Translations under genes and position numbers: made by a program | Source of the DNA: CALXSC01 sp964493475 | GTDB lineage: Bacteria > Pseudomonadota > Alphaproteobacteria > Rickettsiales > UBA1997 | Direction of reading: 5' to 3' | DNA: 43,954 nucleotides | NCBI GenBank assembly: GCA_964493475.1 | Contig: CAZBNS010000002.1 | Location: 1-43,954, forward strand | Notes under the pieces: model-generated | Seen by the model: only the letters and a program-made list of their open reading frames with translations | Database searches by the model: none | Told to the model about the DNA's origin: nothing | In this document: in pieces, positions 23,494 to 31,866 of the stretch | How the letters are laid out: the number at the start of each line of letters is the position of its first letter | Position numbering within the stretch: position 1 is the first letter of the stretch

Positions 23494-24485
23494 TGCATAA
23501 TTTTGAAGCTCTTGAAGTCTATTTAAAACCTATAAATTACATTTTACAACAGGAAGGAATAACTGAAATATCAATTAATAAGGCCAATGAAGCTTGGGTA
23601 GAAAAAAAAGGCGACATGTTTAAAGTTGAAATGCCCGGATATGATTTAAAACATTTAAAATCATTAGGAAGACTAATCGCACAGGCTACGGATCAGAAAA
23701 TAAGTGAAGAAACCCCATTGCTATCAGCAACATTGCCTTCTGGATATAGAATTCAGGTTGTTTTTCCACCAGCATGTGAAAATGACACAGTAATCATGTC
23801 TATCAGAAAAAAGAGTGATATAGTATGGTCGCTTGATGATTATGAAAAAATGGGAGCATTTTCAACAACTTCTGTTGGTGCGGTTAAAGATGACTCAAAC
23901 GTTATTTTATCTAAGCTTTTAAAAGCAAATATGATAAAAGAATTTTTATACAAAGCAATTTTAAGCAAAAAAAACTTAATTATTTCCGGTGGTACTTCAA
24001 CAGGTAAAACCACTTTTACTAACGCCTGTCTAAAAGCAATTCCAAGAGTTGAAAGACTAATAACCGTTGAAGACGCCAGAGAAATAGATTTAGGTTGGCT
24101 TCCAAATAAGGTTCACCTATTAGCTTCAAAAGGCGGACAAGGAAGAGCAAATGTAACGGCTCAAGATTTAATTGAAGCTTGCTTGAGGTTAAGACCTGAT
24201 AGAATAATAGTGGGAGAGTTGAGAGGAAAAGAAGCTTTTTCATTCTTAAGAGCGATAAACACAGGACACCCTGGTTCTATTTCCACACTTCACGCTGACA
24301 CTCCTAAAATGGCTTTACAACAGCTAAAGTTAATGGTTATGCAGGCTGGATTAGGTATGCCTCCCGATGATATATTTAATTATATTAATAATGTTATTGA
24401 TATAGTAGTTCAGTTAAAAAGAGGCGCAAAAGGAGTTAGATATATATCTGAGGTTTATTTTAGAGATTTTAATCAGAATATATAG
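23493..24485 (+). CDS. virB11: Type IV secretion ATPase VirB11
   Basis: Hexameric inner-membrane-associated ATPase that switches T4SS between pilus assembly and substrate transfer. 330 residues, with an N-terminal domain (about 1-120), Walker A GGTSTGKT (166-173), Asp box VEDAREIDL, Walker B around RPDRIIVGELRG and His box INTGHPGSISTLHAD. Cotranslated with virB10. In Rickettsiales virD4 follows virB11; here rpsO follows after about 200 bp, so the pair stands alone. Confidence 0.94.
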   Translation: MHNFEALEVYLKPINYILQQEGITEISINKANEAWVEKKGDMFKVEMPGYDLKHLKSLGRLIAQATDQKISEETPLLSATLPSGYRIQVVFPPACENDTVIMSIRKKSDIVWSLDDYEKMGAFSTTSVGAVKDDSNVILSKLLKANMIKEFLYKAILSKKNLIISGGTSTGKTTFTNACLKAIPRVERLITVEDAREIDLGWLPNKVHLLASKGGQGRANVTAQDLIEACLRLRPDRIIVGELRGKEAFSFLRAINTGHPGSISTLHADTPKMALQQLKLMVMQAGLGMPPDDIFNYINNVIDIVVQLKRGAKGVRYISEVYFRDFNQNI

Positions 24486-24514
24486 TATAGTTATTATATT
24501 AAATAACTGGATTC

Positions 24515-24563
24515 CCGCTTGTGTAAAGGACAAATAGGATGCATTACAAAATATTTTAGCTTT
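24515..24563. repeat. Degenerate intergenic repeat
   Basis: ATTCCCGCTTGTGTAAAGGA followed by CAAATAGGAT and GCATTACAAAATATTTTAGC, the same tail as at 3250-3274. It lies between virB11 and rpsO. A TATAAT-like box (24614-24619) downstream may belong to the rpsO promoter, but its -35 is weak. Confidence 0.4.
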
Positions 24564-24685
24564 GGGATATACTCTATATAGCTAAACTATTACTTTACTT
24601 TTAATAATTTTATTATAATATCTTATTGTTTGCTGTATTTTGAGATGGCAAATGTTTATTAAATTATTAATTATATTTACTCAAA

Positions 24686-24961
24686 ATGTCTATAGAAAAA
24701 AATAAAAAAAGCGAACTCATTAAAGAGTTTGGAAATAAAGAATCTGATACTGGTTCCGTTGAAGTTCAAGTTGCGGTTCTAACTGAAAGAATTAAAAATG
24801 TTACAGAGCACTGCAAAACTCATGCTAAAGATTTCTCTTCAAGAAGAGGATTGTTGATGTTGGTTGCTAGAAGAAAAAGATTATTGGCTTACTTAAAAAG
24901 AAAATCCACAGAAAGATTTAATGCTTTAATTGAAAAATTGGGTTTGAAAGATAATAAATAG
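24686..24961 (+). CDS. rpsO: 30S ribosomal protein S15
   Basis: 91 residues, close to the usual 89. Contains GNKESDTGSVEVQVAVLTERI, the HCKTHAKDFSSRRGLLMLVARR rRNA-binding segment and KRLLAYLKRKSTERF. A primary 16S rRNA-binding protein of the 30S platform. It is followed 8 bp later by pnp, the conserved rpsO-pnp operon, which in other bacteria is regulated by S15 binding its own leader and by PNPase. Confidence 0.97.
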   Translation: MSIEKNKKSELIKEFGNKESDTGSVEVQVAVLTERIKNVTEHCKTHAKDFSSRRGLLMLVARRKRLLAYLKRKSTERFNALIEKLGLKDNK

Positions 24962-24969
24962 GAATTTTG

Positions 24970-27087
24970 ATGTTTGAAATAAAAAGAAAAGAGATGGAGT
25001 GGGGCGGAAAAAAATTAAGTTTGGAAACTGGTAGAATTGGAAGGCAAGCAAGTTCGGTTATTGTTAGATATGGAAAGACTGTTGTAATGTGCAATGTAAC
25101 GGTTGCAAAAAAAGAAACAACAGGCATAGATTTTATACCATTAACTGTTTCTTATATTGAAAAATTTTATTCTGCTGGAAAAATACCTGGTGGATTTATA
25201 AAAAGAGAAACAAAACCTTCTGATAATGAAACATTAATTGCAAGAGCAATTGATAGGCCAATTAGACCTTTGTTCCCTTCAAATTATAGATATGAAACGA
25301 ATATTTTTTGTACTTTAATTGCTTATGATGAAGCTTGTCCGGTTGATGTTATTGCAATGATTGGGGCTTCTACAGCTTTAAGTATTTCACGAGCGCCTTT
25401 TGAAGATGTTATCGCAGGTGCAAAAGTGAGCTATAAAAATGGTGAGTATTTGCTAAATCAAGTAGAACCGTTTGAAAATAATGGTAAATTAGATTTAACT
25501 GTTGCTGGAACAAAAGATTCAATTTTAATGGTTGAATCTGAAGCAAAAGAATTAAGCGAAACTGAAATGTTAAAAGCATTGGCTTTCGGACATGCTGAAT
25601 TAGGCAAAGTTGTTGATTTTATTAAATCATTTATTGCAGAATGCAAAGTTGAAAAATTAAAAATTGAAGAACAAGATTTTTCACAATTAGAAAAAGATAT
25701 TGCTGATTTTGCAACAACAGATATTAAAGAAGCATACAATATAGTAGCAAAGCAGGAAAGAGTATCTAAAATTGAAGAAATAACTGAAAAAATTAGGGAA
25801 AAGTTTGTTGGAGAAAGTGAAGACGAAACTTTATCTAATAAAGTTGATGAAATTCAAAGAGATATTGAAAGAGATATCGTTAGAAAAATGGTTCTTAGCG
25901 AAGGCAAAAGAATTGATGGAAGAAAAGTAAATCAAGTTAGGCCTATCAAATCCGAAATTGATATATTGCCGATTGTTCATGGTTCCGCTCTATTTACTAG
26001 AGGCGAAACTCAAGCATTGGTTATCACAACGCTTGGTTCAGAGCATGACGAACAATTATTAGATAATATTTCTGAAGCTGAAGATAGCCAAGATTTCTTA
26101 TTGCATTATAATTTTCCTCCTTATGCGGTTGGTGAAGTTGGTGCATTAAGAGCTCCGGGCAGAAGAGAAATCGGACATGGCAAACTAGCGTGGAAAGCAA
26201 TTCATAATATAATCGACAAAAAAGACTTCCCTTATACTATAAGAGTTGTATCTGAAATCACGGAATCAAATGGCTCTTCGTCAATGGCTACAGTTTGCGG
26301 AACTTCATTGTCTTTAATGGCAAGCGGCGTTCCTATGAAAGCCCCAGTATCTGGTATTGCTATGGGTTTAATTAAAGAGAAAGATAGTTTTGTAGTTTTA
26401 AGCGATATTATGGGCGATGAAGATCACTTGGGCGATATGGATTTCAAGGTTGCTGGAACAAAAGATGGTATTACAGCGCTTCAAATGGATATTAAATGCA
26501 AGGGCGTAAATGAAGAAATTATGACTGTTGCATTAAACCAAGCGAAAGACGGCAGATTTCATATTCTTGAAAAAATGGCTGAAGCCATAGGGGAATCAAG
26601 GCCTGATATTTCCGAAACTGCACCAAGACCTTTGACTATGAAAATTAAAACAGAAAAAATCAAAGAAGTAATTGGACCTAAAGGCAAGAATATCAAAGAG
26701 ATTATTGAAAAAACTGGAACTTCTATTGATATTTCTGATGATGGAACCGTTGTTATTATGTCAAACAATCCAGAAAACAGCGAGGCTGCTAAAAAATTAA
26801 TTGAAGCAATCGTTGGCGGTGGAAAAAGCGAACTAGAAATGGGAAAAATATATGAAGGAAAAGTATTAAAAGTTGTTGAGTTTGGTGCCTTTGTTGATTT
26901 ACCGGGAAAGGATGATGGATTTATTCATATTAGCCAATTAGCTGATTACAGAGTTGAATTTGTTGATGACATCATTCATGAAGGCGACATTGTAAAAGTT
27001 AAATTAATTGGTTTTGATAAAAATAATAAACCTAAGTTAAGCTACAAGGTTGTAAATCAAAAAACCGGTGAGGATTTAGAAAAATAA
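24970..27087 (+). CDS. pnp: Polyribonucleotide nucleotidyltransferase
   Basis: Phosphorolytic 3'-5' exoribonuclease and degradosome component. 705 residues from ATG 24970: two RNase PH domains (about 5-215 and 305-545), the all-helical linker between them, KH domain with IGPKGKNIKEIIEKT (about 560-575) and a C-terminal S1 domain (about 620-690). The active-site region FTRGETQALV and the phosphate-binding SSSMATVCG are intact. It ends shortly after the S1 domain with VNQKTGEDLEK, lacking the long acidic RNase E-binding tail. A duplicate of its S1 end follows as a separate gene. Confidence 0.97.
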   Translation: MFEIKRKEMEWGGKKLSLETGRIGRQASSVIVRYGKTVVMCNVTVAKKETTGIDFIPLTVSYIEKFYSAGKIPGGFIKRETKPSDNETLIARAIDRPIRPLFPSNYRYETNIFCTLIAYDEACPVDVIAMIGASTALSISRAPFEDVIAGAKVSYKNGEYLLNQVEPFENNGKLDLTVAGTKDSILMVESEAKELSETEMLKALAFGHAELGKVVDFIKSFIAECKVEKLKIEEQDFSQLEKDIADFATTDIKEAYNIVAKQERVSKIEEITEKIREKFVGESEDETLSNKVDEIQRDIERDIVRKMVLSEGKRIDGRKVNQVRPIKSEIDILPIVHGSALFTRGETQALVITTLGSEHDEQLLDNISEAEDSQDFLLHYNFPPYAVGEVGALRAPGRREIGHGKLAWKAIHNIIDKKDFPYTIRVVSEITESNGSSSMATVCGTSLSLMASGVPMKAPVSGIAMGLIKEKDSFVVLSDIMGDEDHLGDMDFKVAGTKDGITALQMDIKCKGVNEEIMTVALNQAKDGRFHILEKMAEAIGESRPDISETAPRPLTMKIKTEKIKEVIGPKGKNIKEIIEKTGTSIDISDDGTVVIMSNNPENSEAAKKLIEAIVGGGKSELEMGKIYEGKVLKVVEFGAFVDLPGKDDGFIHISQLADYRVEFVDDIIHEGDIVKVKLIGFDKNNKPKLSYKVVNQKTGEDLEK

Positions 27088-27149
27088 TTTAAGTTTGAAG
27101 ACAATCTATATTGTTTTCGAACTTTTGTTTAATAAAAAAAAGGAAAAAG

Positions 27150-27485
27150 ATGTTTGATAATAAGAAAAATTTTGATAATAAGAACAAATTTAAAGTAAAT
27201 AGAGGGGAATTCAACCCAAATATTGAGGTCGGACAGGTTTACAAAGGTAAAGTTATAAAAATTTTAAATTCTGGTGCTTTTGTAGAATTTCCTGAAAGTC
27301 CAAAAAAAGACGGTTTCGTTCATATAAGCCAATTAGCTAATCATAGAGTTGAAACTGTTAATGATGTATTAAAAGAAGGTGAAATATATTATTTTAAATT
27401 AGTAGGTTTTGATTTTAGCAGAAAACCAAAATTGAGTTTCAAAGCTGTAGATCAAAAGACCGGTAAAGACATTGAAACTAAATAA
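27150..27485 (+). CDS. Free-standing S1 RNA-binding protein, paralog of the PNPase C-terminus
   Basis: 111 residues from ATG 27150 with AGGA upstream. After a basic Asn/Lys-rich N-terminus (about 28 residues) comes one S1 domain with VGQVYKGKVIKILNSGAFVE and KDGFVHISQLANHRVE. Aligned to the last 85 residues of PNPase, about 47 positions are identical, including the linker-like end DQKTGKDIE (PNPase NQKTGEDLE). It therefore looks like a tandem partial duplication of pnp. Likely cotranscribed with rpsO-pnp and expected to bind RNA; the partner is unknown. Confidence 0.8.
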   Translation: MFDNKKNFDNKNKFKVNRGEFNPNIEVGQVYKGKVIKILNSGAFVEFPESPKKDGFVHISQLANHRVETVNDVLKEGEIYYFKLVGFDFSRKPKLSFKAVDQKTGKDIETK

Positions 27486-27597
27486 ATTTTAATAAATATC
27501 AAACTTATTTTTTATATTAAAACTCAGCTCAATCAGCATTTATTGTGTATTAAACGTGCAAATTTCATTTATTTACATTACACATAACTCAACCTTA

Positions 27598-27756
27598 TCA
27601 TTGCTATGCTATATTTAGACAAGCTCAGCCTTGTCAAATAATTTCATCCATTGTCCTGTCATTACCATGCTAGATTGTGTTAACGAACGATCGTCCAGGT
27701 CATATTCTATATATAACAGACAAATCCGTCATTACCATGCTATATTTTGTTAGATA
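27598..27756. repeat. Three imperfect direct repeats
   Basis: TCATTGCTATGCTATATT (27598), TCATTACCATGCTAGATTGT (27659) and TCATTACCATGCTATATTTT (27729) recur every 61-70 bp in the gap downstream of the S1 gene (27486-27963). The intervening sequence is only loosely alike. No gene is supported in this gap. Confidence 0.5.
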
Positions 27757-27787
27757 CTATTCACAAAGGTTTTTGCAGATTAAAATC

Positions 27788-27892
27788 ACTTTCACAAAAA
27801 CATGCGAGGAGTAGGTAAATTTTATTTATTGATGCATAATATATATCTCCAAAATAAAATTTACCTGCGACAAAGCATAATGAAGTGAAAGT
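27788..27892. repeat. Nested inverted repeat
   Basis: An outer 8-bp inverted pair ACTTTCAC (27788-27795) and GTGAAAGT (27885-27892) encloses an exact 14-bp pair GGTAAATTTTATTT (27814-27827) and AAATAAAATTTACC (27852-27865). It may be a degraded small inverted-repeat element or a transcript-end structure. It lies between the convergent S1 gene and capsid gene. Confidence 0.5.
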
Positions 27893-27913
27893 CAACTTAT
27901 GATTAAATACTTT

Positions 27914-27942
27914 ATGGTGTTGGTTCATAGATCCAACACCAT
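27914..27942. terminator. Strong hairpin downstream of the capsid gene
   Basis: A perfect 10-bp stem ATGGTGTTGG (27914-27923) and CCAACACCAT (27933-27942) with a 9-nt loop, 21 bp past the capsid stop on the minus strand. There is no clean U-run on either side, so it could act as a factor-aided terminator or mRNA 3' stabiliser for the converging units. Confidence 0.45.
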
Positions 27943-27963
27943 ATAGAAAATAAAAATTAAAAA

Positions 27964-29163
27964 CTAAGCGCTGGCTCCGCATTTTAAAAGCTTAAATGCT
28001 TCTTTTCTAATTACATCACCACCCACTCTTTTTGTGGTGTAAAATCTAACATAAGGTTTTGAAGTATATGGATCTCTCAAAATTCTTATATCGGTTCTAT
28101 CAACTATTTGATAAAATTTAAAATTACCAAAAACTACGGAAAAGCTGGAAGCTGCTAACCCTGGCATAAAGGCGCTTTGATAAACAGGGCAACCCATCAA
28201 AGTGTCTTCTTTGCCGCCTAACAATGCTGGCTGCCATAAATATGCACCGCTTGTTGAGTCCTTTAACATTCTGATTGCGCCTACTGCGGCTCTTGGCATT
28301 ATAAAACAAGCACCGTTAACATATTGTTCTTTTAGGCCATAATATAAATCTATTATGTCTTTTGCGTCTATGCCGCCATCGGTGGTATTATCGGATTCAA
28401 CAATGGTAATAGATGAATCTGCATAAGTTGTAATTCCTCGTGGCTGATTATATGTGTCGCCAGTTCCAACTAAAAAAGCCTCTTCTTCTGCTTGTGCAAA
28501 TTTTGACGCTAACTGCTGTGCCAACCAGTCTTCTATGTCAATAGAAGCGTCATCAAGTAATTTTTGTGTCACTTGCGGCTGTGCAACCAACTCATGAACT
28601 TTAATTGTTGCTTTAGTCAAAACAGAGGAATTTGTAGTATTAACTGTTCCAATTTCTGAATTCCAAGAAGCATCAAAACTGCTGTCGTCAATAACATCAA
28701 GTGCTGATGAAGAAATGTTTTGAACGGAGCAAATTTTTCTCATAAAACTTGTGCTGTTAACTTCATTGGTAATAATTCTTTGCATGCTAGGACTAACCAA
28801 ATAGCCACCGTAAGTTCCACTTAAGGCGGTTGTTAAATCAGCTTTTTGCTCCAAAGCAAGCAGAGGTGCGTCAACTCCTTTTGTCAAATAATTTCTTAGG
28901 GCTTTTTTATACTCGGAATTTTCATAACAATAATTTGAACTCTTGCTTTCAAGATTTGGTCTAGACATACTAATTTCAATCTTTTCCATTTTTTCATTTT
29001 GCTCATTGAGGAAATTATTTATTTTTTCTAACTCTTCTTTGACTAAGCAATCAGCCGAACCTTTCTTTTCAAGCTGTCTTAATCTTTCATCATTAACTTG
29101 TTTAAAATGCTCCCAAGCATTTCCAATTTGTTCAAGTTTATCATTTACTTCTTCTAAACTCAT
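27964..29163 (-). CDS. GTA-like HK97-fold major capsid protein
   Basis: 399 residues. An N-terminal coiled-coil scaffold (about 1-65; WEHFKQVNDERLRQLEKKGS) matches the delta region of RcGTA gene 5, and the HK97 fold follows. TYGGYLVSPSMQRII, KLLDDASIDIEDWLAQQLAS and the end ILRDPYTSKPYVRFYTTKRV, followed by GG, are close to the RcGTA capsid (RDPYSAKPYVLFYTTKRVGG in gene 5). The frame is intact and full length. Neither a portal, prohead protease nor terminase is adjacent, and the connector/adaptor pair lies 17 kb away. This indicates a scattered GTA rather than a prophage. Confidence 0.88.
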   Translation of the reverse strand: MSLEEVNDKLEQIGNAWEHFKQVNDERLRQLEKKGSADCLVKEELEKINNFLNEQNEKMEKIEISMSRPNLESKSSNYCYENSEYKKALRNYLTKGVDAPLLALEQKADLTTALSGTYGGYLVSPSMQRIITNEVNSTSFMRKICSVQNISSSALDVIDDSSFDASWNSEIGTVNTTNSSVLTKATIKVHELVAQPQVTQKLLDDASIDIEDWLAQQLASKFAQAEEEAFLVGTGDTYNQPRGITTYADSSITIVESDNTTDGGIDAKDIIDLYYGLKEQYVNGACFIMPRAAVGAIRMLKDSTSGAYLWQPALLGGKEDTLMGCPVYQSAFMPGLAASSFSVVFGNFKFYQIVDRTDIRILRDPYTSKPYVRFYTTKRVGGDVIRKEAFKLLKCGASA

Positions 29164-29222
29164 ATAATTTTAATTTATTAATAAATAGCCCAAATGGGTT
29201 TAATTAATTTTTAAAATTTATA

Positions 29223-29639
29223 TTATCGTCGGGAAGTATAATATATGCCAGCAGGAAAATAATGTCTAGTTTTATCTTTTGTATCAGGATTTGAATATTT
29301 TTTTCTCAACGCACACACGCCAAGGCTAATTCCATACATTCTGCAAAGCTTGGCTGTATCTTGAAGAAAGAATATTGGATTTTCTTCTAAATTCACATCA
29401 ACTTCATGATTTTCAAAATACTTGCGATCTTGCATACTTGAACGATTAACGACATGTATATCAACTTTAAGACCATTTTCCTCATATACTTTGTGTCTTA
29501 TATTATCCTCTGCCACTATGCAGAATTTAAGAATTTTTTCCTCTAATACAACTGCAATTAGACCTTGTGGCCTCTTAAAAACAACTGCTTCATTGTTAAA
29601 ATCAAACCGTGTTGTTTCAACTTCTTCTAATCTTTGCAT
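29223..29639 (-). CDS. Hypothetical protein upstream of the capsid gene
   Basis: 138 residues, not recognised. A mixed alpha/beta, soluble protein with no signal peptide. Notable parts are FDFNNEAVVFKRPQGLIAVV, VDIHVVNRSSMQDRKYFE and a C-terminus DKTRHYFPAGIYYTSRR. It has three cysteines. It lies 59 bp upstream of the capsid gene on the same strand and could share its transcript, but nothing ties it to GTA function. The start lacks an obvious Shine-Dalgarno sequence. Confidence 0.6.
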   Translation of the reverse strand: MQRLEEVETTRFDFNNEAVVFKRPQGLIAVVLEEKILKFCIVAEDNIRHKVYEENGLKVDIHVVNRSSMQDRKYFENHEVDVNLEENPIFFLQDTAKLCRMYGISLGVCALRKKYSNPDTKDKTRHYFPAGIYYTSRR

Positions 29640-29788
29640 ATATTTTAAAGAAATTGCCTCTATTTTAAAAAATAAAGATAACTTTTAACAATGTCAAACT
29701 TTGTTTTGTGGTTATTTTATTTTAATTGATAACCCAACTTTGTTGTATAAATACAAATGGAAGCTAATTATGGGTAATTTGCAACTGC

Positions 29789-31024
29789 CTAATAATTTAT
29801 AATATCACCGATTTTATGTTTTTTTAAAGTGTCATTCGGCAACTTTACAGACAAATAATTCTCTGTTCTGCCAACCGTTTCATTTTCAATTAAAACTTTA
29901 TGCGGCAATTTCATTTGCTCTTTTGTAAATTCTTGAAGTTGTTTTTCTGCTAAATTCCTCAATTCCTTTGCTCTTTCTCTTCTAATTTCAACTGGAACTT
30001 GCTCCATTAAAGCCGCAGGGGTATTTTCTCTAATGGAATATGGAAAAATATGTCCGAATACTAAATTAATTTCTTTTATTAAGTTATATGAATTTTTATG
30101 CATTTCATTTGTTTCACGTGGAAAACCAGCAATTAAATCTGCACCAATGGCTATATTAGGCCTGTATTTTCTAATTTCGTTGCAAAAATTTATTACTTGT
30201 TCTCTATTATGCCTTCTTGCCATAAGTTTTAATATTGTATTATCACCAGACTGCAAACTTAAATGAATATGCGGCATAACTCTTTCTTCATTAAACAAAA
30301 CGTCTCTTAAATCATCATTAATATCAGCAATATCAATTGATGATAGCCTCAGCCTTAATAAATTTGTTTCTTTTAATATTTTTTTTATTAATTTTCCAAG
30401 ATTTATGTCTTCATTAAGCCTTTTTCCATAGTCTGTAATGTTAATTCCAGTTAAAACTATTTCATTATAATTATTCTCAACCAAAACATTAATTTGATCT
30501 ATAACTTTTTCTGGTGAAACAGAAACGCTTTTGCCTCTTGCTAATCTTGTCGCACAAAATGTGCAACGATTATCACAACCAGATTGAATTTGTATAAAAC
30601 CCCTGGTTCTTTCCTCAAATCCTGTAATTAATTGTGGAGCCAATTCATCCAAATCATTAATATTATTAATTAAAATAGGTTTTTTTTCTTTTTTGCTAAT
30701 TAATGAAACTAATAATTCATAATTATTTGCCCTCATTTTATCATGATTACCAAAAACAAAATCTACTTCGCTCATTTCTTCATAAATTTTTCCATTAGTT
30801 TGAGCTGCACAGCCAACAACGCCAATTATAGCATTTGGATTTTCTTTTCTTTGCTTTCTTATTGCTTGTCTTAATTGTTTTTCCGCTTCTGATGTAACGG
30901 TGCAGGAATTAAAAATAATTATTTCTTTATTTTCTAATTCTTTATTATTCTGAAGAAAAGTTTTTATTACTTCGCTTTCATAAGTATTTAAGCGACACCC
31001 GAATGTTATTAGTTTTACAGACAT
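29789..31024 (-). CDS. mtaB: tRNA t6A37 methylthiotransferase MtaB
   Basis: Radical-SAM enzyme that adds a methylthio group to t6A37 of tRNAs reading ANN codons. 411 residues: an N-terminal methylthiotransferase domain with cysteines in TFGCRLN, NSCTVTSEA and GVVGCAAQ, the radical-SAM CX3CX2C in SGCDNRCTFCATR, and a C-terminal TRAM domain (about 350-410). GCRLN favours MtaB over MiaB. Its start immediately follows the stop of the prepilin peptidase gene, so the two are coupled. Confidence 0.93.
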   Translation of the reverse strand: MSVKLITFGCRLNTYESEVIKTFLQNNKELENKEIIIFNSCTVTSEAEKQLRQAIRKQRKENPNAIIGVVGCAAQTNGKIYEEMSEVDFVFGNHDKMRANNYELLVSLISKKEKKPILINNINDLDELAPQLITGFEERTRGFIQIQSGCDNRCTFCATRLARGKSVSVSPEKVIDQINVLVENNYNEIVLTGINITDYGKRLNEDINLGKLIKKILKETNLLRLRLSSIDIADINDDLRDVLFNEERVMPHIHLSLQSGDNTILKLMARRHNREQVINFCNEIRKYRPNIAIGADLIAGFPRETNEMHKNSYNLIKEINLVFGHIFPYSIRENTPAALMEQVPVEIRRERAKELRNLAEKQLQEFTKEQMKLPHKVLIENETVGRTENYLSVKLPNDTLKKHKIGDIINY

Positions 31025-31747
31025 TTATAAAAAGAATACTAATAACAAAAAGGAAGCGATTAATGCTGGAGCAAATGGAAAATATTCATTCTTTCTGATT
31101 TTTTTCCATATTAAGCCAAAAATAACTCCAAATAATCCAGCTAAGAATAAAAACATTATGATATTCTTTACTCCTAAAATTAATCCAATTATTGTTATAA
31201 ATTTTATGTCTCCACCGCCCAAAGCTTCTTTTTTCTTCCACTTGCTTACTAAAAATGCTGTCAAATAAAATACTATAAAATACGCAAAACCTGACAAAAT
31301 AGAATAACAAAAATCATAATCATTGTAAAAAACAAAAGTTAAACTTAAAACTAACAACGATATTTGCAATAAATCTGGCAAGGTATATGTTTCTAAGTCC
31401 GCTACAAACATTGTTAAACATACAACAATAATTAAGTCAAAAATTATTGTATTTAAGCTAACGCCAAATTTAAGATAGGATAAAACAAACAAAACAGCTG
31501 CTGTAATTTCAATTAATGGGTATCTTATAGATATTTTTGTTCCACAATTTACACATTTTCCTTTTTGAAAAATCCAAGATAAAATTGGAATTAAAGATAA
31601 AAATTTTAGTGGTTTATTACATTTAGGACAATAAGATTTTTTTAAAACAATGTCCTGTTTTCTTGGCAACCTATAGCTTGCCATTGTAATAAAACTTCCA
31701 AAACATGCTCCGAATAAAAGTGAAAACATTATGTATAAACTTTCCAT
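31025..31747 (-). CDS. pilD: Prepilin peptidase (type IV leader peptidase)
   Basis: Cleaves and N-methylates type IV prepilins in the inner membrane. 240 residues with several membrane helices. A Cys4 zinc motif is at 40, 43, 65 and 68 (CPKC and CVNC), and the catalytic aspartates are in FVADLETYTLPD (Asp117) and GGGDIKF (Asp180). The first residues (GACFGSFITMASYRLP) match the methylase part. With pilT at 3298-4371 it indicates a type IV pilus or type II secretion system whose other genes lie elsewhere. Confidence 0.92.
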   Translation of the reverse strand: MESLYIMFSLLFGACFGSFITMASYRLPRKQDIVLKKSYCPKCNKPLKFLSLIPILSWIFQKGKCVNCGTKISIRYPLIEITAAVLFVLSYLKFGVSLNTIIFDLIIVVCLTMFVADLETYTLPDLLQISLLVLSLTFVFYNDYDFCYSILSGFAYFIVFYLTAFLVSKWKKKEALGGGDIKFITIIGLILGVKNIIMFLFLAGLFGVIFGLIWKKIRKNEYFPFAPALIASFLLLVFFL

Positions 31748-31866
31748 ATTATATTATTGTAGTTTTCTGTATTTATTTTAATTTTATTTTTTTCAATAGC
31801 AATTATTTTTATTGAATTTTATAACTTTATTTCTAATATATAGAAAAATGCTAATAATAAGTAAAA

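Noticed and set aside
24486..24685. S15 autoregulatory leader upstream of rpsO
   Set aside because: No convincing S15-binding pseudoknot or three-way junction could be recognised by eye; only repeat fragments and a weak -10 box are seen.
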